A stretch of 64,000 nucleotides of DNA from CAWJKP01 sp963843465 (GTDB lineage: Bacteria > Planctomycetota > Planctomycetia > Pirellulales > Thermoguttaceae). Each line of letters starts with the position of its first letter. Position 1 is the stretch's first letter. Below are positions 8,325-16,846 of the stretch, piece by piece. The position numbers and the translations under genes were made by a program. The notes beneath the pieces are model-generated. The model was not told the DNA's origin and did no database searches. It worked only from the letters and a program-made list of their open reading frames with translations. The stretch is from NCBI GenBank assembly GCA_963843465.1, contig CAWJKP010000009.1, forward strand, positions 1-64,000, read 5' to 3'.

Positions 8325-8740
8325 GCAAGCAACAAAAGCGAAAGCGGAGCCCTTGGCGGCGGTTGGGAGACGCCTGGCGCTGGCTGCACGACCGCTGGTA
8401 CTGGCTCACATGCCGCCTCTGGCACCGCTACAACGTCGTGGTCTGCCGATCCCTGGGGCCGACCTGGTGCGACCGTGACCACCTGCTGCTCTACGCCGCC
8501 TTCCAGATCCTTGAAGACTTTGTGACCCAGGAAGAAGGTCACTTCCATCAGGACGTTTACACGCTTTACCTGGACTGCGGCGAAGGAGAGGCCCGCCGTC
8601 GAGCGACCGAGTGGCAGGAGTTGCGGGCGCTCTATTCCTGGTGGCGGCAGCGTAAGAACGACGACCAGTTCGACGACTACGAGACCGACACCAAGATGCT
8701 CCACAAACTGATCGCCCTGCGGGGCCTGCTCTGGACCTGA
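8321..8740 (+). CDS. Hypothetical Trp-rich protein
   Basis: 139 aa. The basic, tryptophan-rich N-terminus (RRLGDAWRWLHDRWYWLTCRLW) is followed by an acidic region (CDRDHLLLYAAFQILEDFV) with the look of small phage-borne proteins. No enzyme motif seen. ATGA overlap with the preceding gene; a 3-nt gap to the nuclease gene downstream. Confidence 0.6.
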   Translation: MSKQQKRKRSPWRRLGDAWRWLHDRWYWLTCRLWHRYNVVVCRSLGPTWCDRDHLLLYAAFQILEDFVTQEEGHFHQDVYTLYLDCGEGEARRRATEWQELRALYSWWRQRKNDDQFDDYETDTKMLHKLIALRGLLWT

Positions 8741-8743
8741 CCC

Positions 8744-9746
8744 ATGAAGACACCCAGATCCCTCAGCTACTCGTCCCTCAGCCTCTTCGAGAAGGACATC
8801 GAGGAGTTCTACATGCGCTACCTGGCGGACAAGGCCGCCCCGCGCCTGCCCCAGGAGCCGCCGATGGCCGTGGGGTCCGCCTTCGACGCCTTCGTCAAGG
8901 CCGCCCTGCACTCGCAACTGTTCGGCGTGAGCAGCAATCCGCAATTCGAGTTCGGCGCGATCTTCGAGAGCCAGGTCGAGCCGCAGTGCCGCGACTTCGC
9001 CCTGAAGGCCGGCAAGCACATCTGGAAGTGCTACAAGCTGACCGGGGCCTACGAGGAGTTGTTTGTCCTTTTGCAGAGAAGCATCGAGCCGCCACGCTTC
9101 GAGTTCAAGGTCGAGGGGCTCATCGGCGGCGCTCCCTTCCTGGGCAAGCCGGACTGCCGCTTCGTGCTCGACCTGGGCGACGGACCGATCCACGTCATCC
9201 TCGACTGGAAAGTCCACGGCTACTGCTCCAAGTATGGGGCGAGCCCGTCCAAGGGCTATATGCTCTGCCGCGATGGCTACTTGTCCGACAAGCCGAGCCG
9301 CAGCCATTGCAAGGAGCACGCCAACTTCCTGGGGATGAACTACCACGGCCTGTTAATCAACTCCGGCTACATGGAGGGGTGCAACAACGAGTACGCCGAT
9401 CAGCTCTGCCTCTACGGCTGGCTGCTGGGCGAGGCCGTGGGCGATGAGAACGTCGTCCTGATGATCGACGAGATCGTCGCCAAGTACATGGGCCCCGACG
9501 TGAGGCCGCTGCTCCGCGTGGCAAACCACCGCGGTCGCGTGAGCAAGGCCCATCAGGAACGCCCTCGTGAAGCGGGTTGCCCGGTGCTGGACCGCCATTA
9601 CCAGCGGCCATGTCTTTACCGACATGACCCCCGAGGAAAGTCGGTCCCGCTGTGAGGTACTCGACAACATGGCCGGCGGCCTCATGTCCGATGGATCGGT
9701 GAAGGAGGACTTTTTTGCGGAATGCGTCCGCACGAAGAAATGGTGA
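8744..9746 (+). CDS. PD-(D/E)XK superfamily nuclease, C-terminal frameshift
   Basis: Starts with SYSSLSLFEKD, the opening signature of RecB/Cas4-like nucleases. GKPDCRFVL and VILDWKVHGY give the PD...DxK active site at about residues 140-165. The unbroken frame ends at 9,655, but the natural continuation (RNALVKRVARCWTAI to VRTKKW) lies in another frame ending at 9,746, so one indel occurs near 9,560. Corrected length is about 333 aa. Such proteins act as phage or plasmid exonucleases in recombination. No helicase partner adjacent. Confidence 0.75.
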
Positions 9747-9749
9747 ACC

Positions 9750-9962
9750 ATGTACCTACTCATTGCCGTGCTCTGCCTCTGGATCATCGGTGCCGCCGTC
9801 ACCGTCAAGGCGGACGCGATGCTCGCCAATTACAGGACTGAGTGGTACGAGAACCTGGTGCCGTCGCTTTTCGTCTGGCCGCTTATCGCCATCCTGATCT
9901 GCACAACGAAGCACGCCTGCTACAGCGAGGGACAGTATGACGGACGCGAGTATCACTACTGA
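9750..9962 (+). CDS. Small two-helix membrane protein
   Basis: 70 aa with hydrophobic segments at residues 1-20 (LLIAVLCLWIIGAAVTV) and about 40-53 (SLFVWPLIAILIC). Follows the nuclease by 3 nt and overlaps the next gene by 26 nt. Function unknown. Confidence 0.55.
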   Translation: MYLLIAVLCLWIIGAAVTVKADAMLANYRTEWYENLVPSLFVWPLIAILICTTKHACYSEGQYDGREYHY

Positions 9963-10320
9963 CCAACAGAGGCAGCCGAAGACGATCCACCCGGCCGCGC
10001 TGGAACGCATCCGCACGTCCAATCTGGCACCCGAGCACTTCGTCAGGGCTTTCGAGAAGCTGCTGGCTGCCGTGAACCACTTGGACGATACCGGTCTCGC
10101 CTTGACCATCGACTACAGGGACGAGGACGAATTCGTCGGGCCTGACGAACTCATCCCTGTTATTACTTTGTCCTTTACCGCCTCAAGAGAATGCACCCAT
10201 GAAGAAGATGCGCAAAACGGTGCGCAAGTCAACGCGCAAGACGGCAACGTCAACGTCGAAGTCCGCTTTGACCGCCTCCCGGAAGACACGCCGCCAGAAG
10301 AAAGTCGAGGACCTGCTTGA
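9937..10320 (+). CDS. Hypothetical protein
   Basis: 127 aa as read. The reliable part is the first 88 residues (IHPAALERIRTSNLAPEHFVRAFEKLLAAV.. to VITLSFTAS). After about 10,190 the frame overlaps the next gene by 122 nt and has no convincing sequence; a one-base slip would give a stop at about 10,202. No family recognised. Confidence 0.5.
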   Translation: MTDASITTDQQRQPKTIHPAALERIRTSNLAPEHFVRAFEKLLAAVNHLDDTGLALTIDYRDEDEFVGPDELIPVITLSFTASRECTHEEDAQNGAQVNAQDGNVNVEVRFDRLPEDTPPEESRGPA

Positions 10321-10852
10321 CTCCTTGAGCGGGTTTGCCGATCCGCAGGCAACCAACTCGTCAAATCCGCCTGCGTCCGTCAACTACATCGTTGGCCTGG
10401 ACATGGCTGACGAGGTTGGCCCTTCGGGCCAGGTCTGGCAGGTCAGTTGCCTAACTGCTCGGCGAAGCGAGTTCAAGGAGGTGGACCCATCGGACACCGC
10501 TAAGCTGAGCGCCTCCGCGCCTCCGCCTGGCGGCATTCTTGACCACACCAGGAAGGTCTTGTCACTGTTCGAGGCGTCGATCGACTGCTTCGAGTCTTGG
10601 CGTGGCAGGCTGGTGACCGGGCAATATACCTACGATCTTGGCAATCCCAAGCGAATCACTCGCGACATCCGGCCCGATGGGGCGTCCCTCACACTGCACT
10701 TCGGCCGCCTGACGGCTGCACAGGAAGTCAACCTGAAGTCCTTGGCCGTCTTTGACCGCTTCGGCAACGCTTTGGCGGGCAAGTGCATGGGATACGCCAT
10801 GAAGCCCGACGACGTTGTGTCGTGCGATTACAGTGTTCGCCTCAAGGTCTGA
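10199..10852 (+). CDS. Hypothetical protein with basic N-terminus
   Basis: 217 aa. The first 35 residues are Lys/Arg/Thr/Ser-rich (KKMRKTVRKSTRKTATSTSK), a likely nucleic-acid-binding or disordered tail. The rest looks globular (NYIVGLDMADEV..., YTYDLGNPKRITRDIRPDG). No known motif. Confidence 0.6.
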   Translation: MKKMRKTVRKSTRKTATSTSKSALTASRKTRRQKKVEDLLDSLSGFADPQATNSSNPPASVNYIVGLDMADEVGPSGQVWQVSCLTARRSEFKEVDPSDTAKLSASAPPPGGILDHTRKVLSLFEASIDCFESWRGRLVTGQYTYDLGNPKRITRDIRPDGASLTLHFGRLTAAQEVNLKSLAVFDRFGNALAGKCMGYAMKPDDVVSCDYSVRLKV

Positions 10853-10879
10853 CCGCCATGACTGAGAGCAAGCACGAGG

Positions 10880-11053
10880 ATGGAGGGTCTGATGGTTGAG
10901 CAATTGAGCGAGGAGCCCCAATGGGCTAGCGGCTTTGCCTGCTGCCGGGTCTGCGGCCACACCTGGGTGGCCGTGTTCTCGACCGAGGAGTCGTCCAACC
11001 TGGAGTGCCCCGAGTGCCACGCGATGGCCGGGGAGGTGGGAGGATCATTATGA
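10880..11053 (+). CDS. Zinc-ribbon microprotein
   Basis: 57 aa (or 53 from the ATG at 10,892). CRVCGH and CPECHA are two CxxC/CxxCH pairs separated by 23 residues, a rubredoxin-like zinc ribbon. The stop overlaps the next ATG. It is too short for many ORF callers and lies under a longer spurious frame. Confidence 0.55.
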   Translation: MEGLMVEQLSEEPQWASGFACCRVCGHTWVAVFSTEESSNLECPECHAMAGEVGGSL

Positions 11054-11325
11054 GCGGCTATTCGCTCGTCGCCGTGGCGTTCCTGTGTGGCTTCGTTTTC
11101 GACATTCTCTGGGCGCTCTGCGTGAACTCCGTCCGCGACCGTCATGCTGCACGGGCCGCGCACCTCGCCTTGCTGATTTACATGCTTGGCCTGGTGTCAA
11201 CCCTGTTGGTCGTCGAACGGTGCGCCGCGGCCATTGTCGCCTACGGGCTCGGAAACTGGCTGGGGACCTATCTGACCGTTCGGTACTGCAAACGACAGAC
11301 AACGTGGTCCAAAGAGACAAAGTAA
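11050..11325 (+). CDS. Small integral membrane protein
   Basis: 91 aa with three likely transmembrane helices (SLVAVAFLCGFVFDILWAL, HLALLIYMLGLVSTLLVV, AAAIVAYGLGNWLGTYL) and a Lys/Arg-rich C-terminal tail. Coupled by overlaps to the genes on both sides (ATGA before, TAATG after). Function unknown. Confidence 0.65.
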   Translation: MSGYSLVAVAFLCGFVFDILWALCVNSVRDRHAARAAHLALLIYMLGLVSTLLVVERCAAAIVAYGLGNWLGTYLTVRYCKRQTTWSKETK

Positions 11326-11984
11326 TGGTGAGCCCGCTGACCGTCAAACGAAACGACTACACCGCCAACCCGAAGCGGAGCGACATCTACACGCCGAGCA
11401 GCGTTGCGCAGTTCCTTTACACAACGCTGTGCAATGCCCGGCCCTTGCGAGCCGCTCGCGGGCCGTGTGCCGGGGGCGGTCGCTGCCGGCATTCGTTCCA
11501 TCTTGTCCTGGACCCGGCCATTGGCACCGGCCGATTGACGGCCCCTTGGGTCAGCAGCGGCCACTACATCTACGGTTGCGACATTGACGACCGAGGAAGT
11601 GCCTACTGCAATGAGTTCTGTCACGGCCGGTATGAAGATCAAACGGACATGGTGCGCCCGGATCTCGTGCTCTGCAATCCGCCCTTCAACGGGGCCAGCG
11701 GCCGGAGGCTGTACCCGGAGGTCTTCCTGGAGCACACGTTCACGCTGTTCGGGTACGGGACGCCAACGGTCATGTTCGCACCGATGGGGATGCGACTCAA
11801 TCAACGGCGCAAGAGCACCCGCTGGCGATGGCTGCGGGATTGCGGTGCCAAGCTGACCAGCATCGTGTCGCTCCCGCTGGACACGTTCCCCGGCGTGGAG
11901 TTTCACGCCGAGATCCTGATCTTCAACGTCAAGGGCATCGGCTCCCACTACTTCCTGCCGGAGACCGCACTGGACCCAACATGA
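11325..11984 (+). CDS. N6-adenine DNA methylase (NPPF type)
   Basis: 219 aa. VLDPAIGTGRLTAPW is SAM motif I and LVLCNPPFNG is catalytic motif IV of type I-like N6-adenine methylases. YEVFLEHTF-like and MFAPMGMRL text follows as in N6-MTase domains. It begins with YTANPKRSDIYTPSSVAQFL, typical of stand-alone N6 methylases. TAATG coupling upstream and ATGA overlap with the next methylase. Fifth DNA methylase of the cluster. Confidence 0.8.
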   Translation: MVSPLTVKRNDYTANPKRSDIYTPSSVAQFLYTTLCNARPLRAARGPCAGGGRCRHSFHLVLDPAIGTGRLTAPWVSSGHYIYGCDIDDRGSAYCNEFCHGRYEDQTDMVRPDLVLCNPPFNGASGRRLYPEVFLEHTFTLFGYGTPTVMFAPMGMRLNQRRKSTRWRWLRDCGAKLTSIVSLPLDTFPGVEFHAEILIFNVKGIGSHYFLPETALDPT

Positions 11985-12736
11985 AATACTCGCTTGTCAA
12001 TGCTGACTGCATGGAGTGGATGCCCGGTGCAGATCGGGTGGACACCTTGTTCGCCGATCCGCCGGACAACATCGGCCTGGGCTACGACACCTACCGGGAT
12101 CGTCGCACCGAGAGCGATTACATCGACTTGCTCCGCGGCTGGCTCAACTGCTTCATCACGAGGGCAAAGACGGTATGGCTCTCCTACAACGCGAAATGGA
12201 CCTTCCAAGTAGGCCGCATCGTGACCGAGATCGAGGGCCAGCACGGCAGCGCGATCGAGGCCAAGCCCTGCGTCCAGACGTTCACTTTCGGCCAGCATAG
12301 CCACCACGATCTGGGCAACAACCATCGGCCGCTCTTGCGACTTCGCTGGTCCGACGCCCCGCTCTACCCGGACGCCATCCGCGTGCCGAGTTGGCGGCAG
12401 GAGAACGGCGACAAGCGTGCTGATCCCCGCGGGCGGGTGCCGGGCGACGTCTTCAACTTCACCCGGGTCACGGGCAACAGCAAGCAGCGCCGCCCGTGGC
12501 ACCCGACCCAACTGAACGAGGGGCTGGTCGAACGGTGCCTGAAGCTGACGACCCCGCCCGGCGGCGTCGTGGTCGATCCCTTCGCCGGTACGGGGACAAC
12601 GCTGAGAGTGTGTAAACGTCTCGGTCTGCCCTGCTCCCTTTTCGAGATCGACAGGGGCTATTGCGAAAAGATCGCGGCGGAACACGGGCTGATCCGCAGC
12701 GGCTACGTCCATCGAGCCATCTGGGAAGGGCCATGA
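11981..12736 (+). CDS. DNA methyltransferase, N4/N6 type (DPPD motif)
   Basis: 251 aa. The N-terminal NADCMEWM and ADPPDNIGLGY form the catalytic region with a DPPD variant of DPPY. HPTQLNEGLVERCL and VVVDPFAGTGTTLRVC are the C-terminal target/SAM motifs. The motif order is that of the beta class, as in the gene at 73. Coupled to the previous methylase by ATGA. The product is an orphan base methylase. Confidence 0.85.
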   Translation: MKYSLVNADCMEWMPGADRVDTLFADPPDNIGLGYDTYRDRRTESDYIDLLRGWLNCFITRAKTVWLSYNAKWTFQVGRIVTEIEGQHGSAIEAKPCVQTFTFGQHSHHDLGNNHRPLLRLRWSDAPLYPDAIRVPSWRQENGDKRADPRGRVPGDVFNFTRVTGNSKQRRPWHPTQLNEGLVERCLKLTTPPGGVVVDPFAGTGTTLRVCKRLGLPCSLFEIDRGYCEKIAAEHGLIRSGYVHRAIWEGP

Positions 12737-12745
12737 TCCGCGGGA

Positions 12746-13009
12746 GTGCCGGTAATGCTGAAGGTAACGATCGAACTATGGCCCGGCGGCTGTGAGGCCC
12801 GCAAGACGACCCTTGCAACGGGCACGATCACCAACCTCGGCACAGGCGGACCCGCCGTAGGCAACTACTTCGTGGACCTGCGGGACAAGGCAGGCCGTTC
12901 CTGGCGGCACGGCACGATCCTCGGCTTCCCGCGGAAGCGACTGCTCGCCTGGGACCTTCTCTGCCGCTCGCTGGCCGCCTTGATCGGCGAACGCAACAAA
13001 ATTCGCTGA
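12746..13009 (+). CDS. Small hypothetical protein
   Basis: 87 aa from GTG 12,746 (84 from ATG 12,755, which is equally likely). Beta-rich: VTIELWPGG, TLATGTITNLGTGG, NYFVDLRDK. Last gene before promoter motif copy 4. No family assigned. Confidence 0.6.
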   Translation: MPVMLKVTIELWPGGCEARKTTLATGTITNLGTGGPAVGNYFVDLRDKAGRSWRHGTILGFPRKRLLAWDLLCRSLAALIGERNKIR

Positions 13010-13015
13010 TCGGAA

Positions 13016-13050
13016 AACCAGTTTTCAGGATTGCGCAACTCTTGGTATGG
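13016..13050 (+). promoter_or_regulatory. Recurrent promoter-like motif, intergenic copy
   Basis: AACCAGTTTT with GCGCAACTCTTGGTATGG at the constant spacing. It lies in the 91-nt gap between two gene blocks, 50 nt before the ATG at 13,101. The same 50-nt offset is seen for the copy before 17,785. Confidence 0.6.
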
Positions 13051-13100
13051 CGGAGCGCGGACTAGGCTGCCCCGCAACTTAACCCCAAGGGAGCGCAACC

Positions 13101-13358
13101 ATGAGTCTTGACCTGAATGCGATCTGCGAGCGTCACGAGATGAGCCCGAAGTATCGGCCGGAGTTCTTTGCCCTGGTTCTGCACGGCAGGCGGCCGAGCA
13201 GGGAGATGCGGACCCGCCTGAAGCATGTCACCAACTACAAGGCGGCCTTGGACGAGGCGATGGTGGCTCTGTCTGCCCCTTACGCGCACATCTTCGAGGT
13301 CCCTGCACCGTCGTCTATCACCCGTTTCGAGTCCTTAGTTCCCGAGGGAATCGCATGA
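13101..13358 (+). CDS. Small hypothetical protein
   Basis: 85 aa. The RBS AAGGGAG is 7-8 nt before the ATG. Helical N-terminal part (NAICERHEMSPKYRPEFFALVLHGRRPS). First gene after a promoter-like motif; overlaps the next gene by ATGA. Confidence 0.6.
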   Translation: MSLDLNAICERHEMSPKYRPEFFALVLHGRRPSREMRTRLKHVTNYKAALDEAMVALSAPYAHIFEVPAPSSITRFESLVPEGIA

Positions 13359-13567
13359 GCCGAGACTTCTTAGGCCGCGCCATTGCGGCCGGCGACACGG
13401 TCTGTTACCCCGTGCGCCGCCGCAGTTCGATGTGGCTGAACAAGCTGAACGTCACCCAGGTCGATGACGACCACATCACCGGCTTCAACGCCGAGGGCCG
13501 GCGGATCACCGTCCGCAACTTGAAGAACTGTGTCGTGGTCCAACCGGTCACCGAGCCCATCGTCTAG
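13355..13567 (+). CDS. Small SH3-like hypothetical protein
   Basis: 70 aa, beta-rich (GDTVCYPVRRRSSMWLNKL, RITVRNLKNCVVV), resembling a small barrel protein. ATGA overlap with the previous gene. Function unknown. Confidence 0.6.
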   Translation: MSRDFLGRAIAAGDTVCYPVRRRSSMWLNKLNVTQVDDDHITGFNAEGRRITVRNLKNCVVVQPVTEPIV

Positions 13568-13577
13568 GAGGTGTGCC

Positions 13578-13778
13578 TTGCCTACCTACGATTACCGTTG
13601 CCCTGCGTGCGGAGCTGAGTTCGAGGTGTTCCACGGCATCAATGAGCCCGGACCGCAGCGGTGTCCCAAAAGGTGCGGAACCAAGAAGAAACCGCACAAG
13701 ATGCTGACGCGCCTGCCGGCGTTTCACTCTCACTACTCGCCGATGCACCCTCGTGCCAATCGCGGCCGGGGCTACTGA
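13578..13778 (+). CDS. FmdB-like zinc-ribbon protein, TTG start
   Basis: 66 aa. PTYDYRCPACGAEFEVF followed by CPKRCG is the FmdB-type regulatory zinc ribbon. The start is TTG at 13,578, fixed by a strong Shine-Dalgarno AGGAGGTG at 13,566-13,573 and by the conserved PTYDYRC beginning right after the start codon. Possible transcription or nucleic-acid-binding role. Confidence 0.75.
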   Translation: MPTYDYRCPACGAEFEVFHGINEPGPQRCPKRCGTKKKPHKMLTRLPAFHSHYSPMHPRANRGRGY

Positions 13779-13840
13779 TCGCCGGCCTCCAGCAAACCCT
13801 GGCGGGGCGCTCGCCCGCCCTGCTAGGAAAGGTGCGAACC

Positions 13841-13918
13841 ATGTGCATTGAAGACGACGAGGGCTGGGGAATGGTCCCTGGTCCCGAGTTCGGTTGCGTT
13901 CACGGGGAGCCCAAGTAG
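13841..13918 (+). CDS. Possible 25-aa microprotein
   Basis: The ATG at 13,841 is preceded by AGGAAAGGTG and encodes MCIEDDEGWG...CVHGEPK. The stop is directly followed by the next ATG. Size and position fit an operon microprotein; there is no homology support. Confidence 0.3.
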   Translation: MCIEDDEGWGMVPGPEFGCVHGEPK

Positions 13919-14731
13919 ATGGAGTTCACGCGCAAGAAGAAACGCGGCCAGAAAGGAAAGGTCCGGCGGACCTGGCTCTCCGAAGACGGATACCGAATCG
14001 TCTGGCGCAGGGAGTACGACGGCGTGCGGATGCCTGGCCGCTACCAGGCGACCGTCCGCATCATCGTCCCGAACTTCGGCGGCAAGGAGGGCGAGAACTT
14101 CCCGATGTGGGACTTCACGGACCCTGGCCATCGCCTCTTCAAGGTCTTGGCGAAGGCCCGGGAATCCTGCGAACGCCACAAGCGGCTCTGGACCAAAGCC
14201 TGCGAAGCGACGGGCGTGCGGGGCCTGGTGGAAATCTTCGGCAAGCTGCCCACGGGGATTCCCGTGTGGGCTCGCAAGAAGCTCAGCCGCAAGACCTTTG
14301 AGCTTCTCACGCGATACGTCACGCCGCGCTACGAAGAGGAAGACGAATGCCCTGCACCTTCAGCACCGGATGGAAGCATGTCAAGCCCGTCCGACCCTAT
14401 CGAAGTCTGCAAGAGTTTGCCACCAAGCAGCACTGGCTCGGACTGCACCCTGCCGACAAGTGGCCCTGTCTCGCTTGTTCCGGCCGAGGATGGAACTACG
14501 ACCCGCAAGACCCGCCGTGCCCCGTCGAAGGCAACCGAGACCGACGCACCGTCCCCTGCGCTGCCTGCGGAGGCTCCGGCCAAGGGACGAAGGAAGCCTG
14601 CCGCAAAGCCTACCAAGAGGCAATCGCCCGGTTCCGCCAAGAAGCGAAAGAGTACGAAGGGCTCGTCAAAGCCCGGCGGCAAGCGATCAAGAAGCTCACG
14701 GCAGAGGAAGTCCAAGCCCTCCGGGAGCTAG
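13919..14731 (+). CDS. Hypothetical basic protein; true C-terminus probably near 14,345
   Basis: The first 140 residues look real (RRTWLSEDGYRIVWRREYDGV, NFPMWDFTDPGHRLFK, LVEIFGKLPTGIPVWARKKLSRKTF). From about 14,345 the reading frame runs under the better-supported zinc-finger gene at 14,347 and turns into Ser/Pro/Lys low complexity, as expected for out-of-frame reading. A one-base slip near 14,340 is the simplest explanation. No family recognised. Confidence 0.5.
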   Translation: MEFTRKKKRGQKGKVRRTWLSEDGYRIVWRREYDGVRMPGRYQATVRIIVPNFGGKEGENFPMWDFTDPGHRLFKVLAKARESCERHKRLWTKACEATGVRGLVEIFGKLPTGIPVWARKKLSRKTFELLTRYVTPRYEEEDECPAPSAPDGSMSSPSDPIEVCKSLPPSSTGSDCTLPTSGPVSLVPAEDGTTTRKTRRAPSKATETDAPSPALPAEAPAKGRRKPAAKPTKRQSPGSAKKRKSTKGSSKPGGKRSRSSRQRKSKPSGS

Positions 14732-14739
14732 GCGTGTGA
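14347..14739 (+). CDS. DnaJ-like zinc-finger (CxxCxGxG) protein
   Basis: 130 aa. CLACSGRGWN and CAACGGSGQG are two CxxCxGxG units of the DnaJ zinc-finger type, separated by 36 residues. The C-terminal third is helical and charged (YQEAIARFRQEAKEYEGLV). No J domain is present, so it is a free-standing zinc-finger module, possibly binding protein or nucleic acid. Confidence 0.65.
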   Translation: MPCTFSTGWKHVKPVRPYRSLQEFATKQHWLGLHPADKWPCLACSGRGWNYDPQDPPCPVEGNRDRRTVPCAACGGSGQGTKEACRKAYQEAIARFRQEAKEYEGLVKARRQAIKKLTAEEVQALRELGV

Positions 14740-14843
14740 TTTCACGCGGTCGCCCGGAAACAAGCAACCCACTAAACCAGGAGCCAGAAAATGGCCAAAC
14801 GAAAGCGAGCAACCCTGCCCGAGCCCGCAAACTCGACGTGGTA

Positions 14844-15170
14844 ATGCCCCTCAAAGCGGCGGCCTCCAGCGGCGGTCAGCGCGAGGCCCGCGCCCAACTC
14901 AAGCTGGTCGGAAACCAGAAGGACCGCGGCAAGGCGCAGCTCGCCGCCCTGCGGGAGCAGATCAAGACCGATGCTGGCACGATGGGCGGCCGGAGTGCGG
15001 CGGCCAAAGCCTCCAAGGACAAGGTGAAACTGGCCCTGGCGCAGATTCGCCAGCGCTTCGGGGACCCCGAGTTCAATCGCGCGGTCCGCGAGTTCAACCT
15101 GACCTTCAAGGGCATCCAGGACGTGAACCTGGTCCGCAACGTCGGGCCCGGCATGGGGCCGGTCCAGTAG
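14844..15170 (+). CDS. Small hypothetical protein
   Basis: 108 aa, Ala/Lys/Gln-rich helical N-terminus (REARAQLKLVGNQKDRGKAQL) and a conserved-looking tail (FGDPEFNRAVREFNLTFKGIQDV). An ATG at 14,791 in another frame (MAKRKRATLPEP, good spacing) may be the real start if a base is missing near 14,825. Confidence 0.5.
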   Translation: MPLKAAASSGGQREARAQLKLVGNQKDRGKAQLAALREQIKTDAGTMGGRSAAAKASKDKVKLALAQIRQRFGDPEFNRAVREFNLTFKGIQDVNLVRNVGPGMGPVQ

Positions 15171-15179
15171 GAGATCGCC

Positions 15180-15527
15180 ATGAGCGAATTCTGTCCCAAG
15201 TGCGGCAAGCCGCTCCAGGTGACGCCCGAGCCGGACCGTTTGTGTCTGGCGTGCGGCTGGTGGGGCGGACAGTGCGAGGCCCTGAAGAAGCCGCCGCACA
15301 CCGGCGAACTGGCCACCAGCGTCATGCAGGCACTCGACTTGTACCGGGACATTTGCCGCAAGGAACTCCTCGTGGAACTGGCCTGCGAGCACGGCAACGT
15401 CGAGCGACACGAGATGCAAGAGGTTCGAGGGGCCGTCGCCTCGTGCCTGGAAAGCCTACTGAGGATTTTCGGGGTCGCGCATCCCGAGGTCGGTCCTCTG
15501 GACGAGTCCGAGGAGAAAACGGAATGA
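15180..15527 (+). CDS. Zinc-ribbon hypothetical protein
   Basis: 115 aa. CPKCGK and CLACGW near the N-terminus form a zinc ribbon; the remainder is helical and acidic. The RBS GGAGATCGCC precedes the ATG. Overlaps the next gene by ATGA. Confidence 0.6.
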   Translation: MSEFCPKCGKPLQVTPEPDRLCLACGWWGGQCEALKKPPHTGELATSVMQALDLYRDICRKELLVELACEHGNVERHEMQEVRGAVASCLESLLRIFGVAHPEVGPLDESEEKTE

Positions 15528-15916
15528 GCAACCTGGACTCCGACCCTAACGCGACACCTGCCACGCCGGAAATGACGAAGGCACTGGAGACCTTTCAGGC
15601 AACCGTGCGACTGAGTGAGAGGCACCTTGTCCGCATTAAGCAACTCAGCGAGAGGCTCAAGATCCTGGTCGCCATCTACCGCGAGCTAGCCGCCTCCTTC
15701 CTGGTGGAATATGAAGCCGCAGTTGTCCCGGGCACCGGCCAGATCAACGCGATTCTATCCGCTGAGCAGCTTCGGCATGACATGGAGACTGTGCAACGGT
15801 TGATAGCGGTCACAACGGCCGACGCCACGGACGAAATGGACTTTGTACAGTGGCACAAAGCCACAGTAGACGCTGACTACAAAGCCGTCAAGACACTTCT
15901 GAGAGGCCCAAAGTGA
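15524..15916 (+). CDS. Hypothetical helical protein
   Basis: 130 aa. Long helices (LVRIKQLSERLKILVAIYREL, AEQLRHDMETVQRLIAV) suggest a small helical bundle. ATGA overlap upstream; GTGA overlap with the exonuclease gene. No family recognised. Confidence 0.6.
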   Translation: MSNLDSDPNATPATPEMTKALETFQATVRLSERHLVRIKQLSERLKILVAIYRELAASFLVEYEAAVVPGTGQINAILSAEQLRHDMETVQRLIAVTTADATDEMDFVQWHKATVDADYKAVKTLLRGPK

Positions 15917-16806
15917 ACCCACGAGTCCTGCGAAAGTATCTGCGCAGCGGCATGGTGCCTTGGCCCGCCGACTGGACCTTCAGGCGATTCAACGGCAGTA
16001 CGCCGTGCGACATGCTGGTGGGCCCGTGTGCCTGCGGGGCTACTCACAGCGAGAACGAAGACTGGGTGCGCGACGTGCTCGCGGCCCATAACACCATCAT
16101 CGTCGAGGCCATCATGTACTGTCCCGTATGCCATGCCGTGCTCACACAGCGGGAAGAGAACGAAGCAATTTTCGAGTGTTGCCAGTGCCATTGGAACGGC
16201 CACGCCAGCAAGGGCCTCAAGGAACTGCCCTCCAAGATCAAGATGCCCTACGTCTCCATCGACCTGGAGACGACCGGCCTTGACCCCGAGACCTGCCAGA
16301 TTCTTGAGATCGGGGCCATCTATGACAACGGCGGTATGCTCGAAACCCTGCCGATCTTCCACCGCTACATCGCCCATCCCGTCTACACCGGCGAGCCCTA
16401 CGCCCTGGCCCTCAACGCGAAAATCTTGAAGCGTTTGTCCGGGCCGCACGACAACTCCGTCCTGTCGCCGGGCGAGGTTGCCGAGAGCTTTTGCTCCTGG
16501 CTGCGGGCGCAGGGCTGGGATGGCAAGACTAGCTTGACGCCTGCGGGCAAGAACTTTGCCAGCTTCGACAAGCCGTTTCTCGACAGGCTGCCCGGTTTCA
16601 AGCGGACGGTCAAGCTGAACCACCGCGTCCTCGACCCGACCCTCTTCTACTGGCTGCCCGGCACGGACGAAAGGCTGCCCGACTCGAAGACCTGTATGGA
16701 ACGGGCCGGGATCAAGGGCGAAGTCGCCCACACCGCCGTGGAGGACGCAGAAATGGTGGTCCGCCTTATCCGAATCGGCGTCCGCCGCGCGGGAAAGGCG
16801 CAGTGA
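15913..16806 (+). CDS. Zinc-ribbon / DEDDh 3'-5' exonuclease
   Basis: 297 aa from GTG 15,913. The C-terminal 190 residues are a DnaQ-family exonuclease: Exo I SIDLETTGLD, Exo II GKNFASFDKPF, Exo III HTAVEDAEM (DEDDh). The N-terminal 100 residues carry Cys pairs (GPCACGATH; CPVCHA..CCQCHW) and may be a separate small protein fused through a lost stop near 16,110-16,120, since a small ORF with its own zinc ribbon is typical here. Likely degrades DNA or RNA 3' ends during element replication or repair. Confidence 0.75.
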   Translation: MNPRVLRKYLRSGMVPWPADWTFRRFNGSTPCDMLVGPCACGATHSENEDWVRDVLAAHNTIIVEAIMYCPVCHAVLTQREENEAIFECCQCHWNGHASKGLKELPSKIKMPYVSIDLETTGLDPETCQILEIGAIYDNGGMLETLPIFHRYIAHPVYTGEPYALALNAKILKRLSGPHDNSVLSPGEVAESFCSWLRAQGWDGKTSLTPAGKNFASFDKPFLDRLPGFKRTVKLNHRVLDPTLFYWLPGTDERLPDSKTCMERAGIKGEVAHTAVEDAEMVVRLIRIGVRRAGKAQ

Positions 16807-16846
16807 AGGCAATGAGAGCAATTCACAAGATCGGCGGCAACACCGC

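Noticed and set aside
10935..11324. N-terminal part of the long frame leading into the NPPF methylase
   Set aside because: It overlaps a zinc-ribbon microprotein and a membrane protein that are better supported. The methylase homology begins at ATG 11,325.
13848..15170. 440-aa ORF covering several small genes
   Set aside because: Arg/Ser/Pro-rich out-of-frame reading over the zinc-finger and neighbouring genes. Only its last 108 codons look coding.
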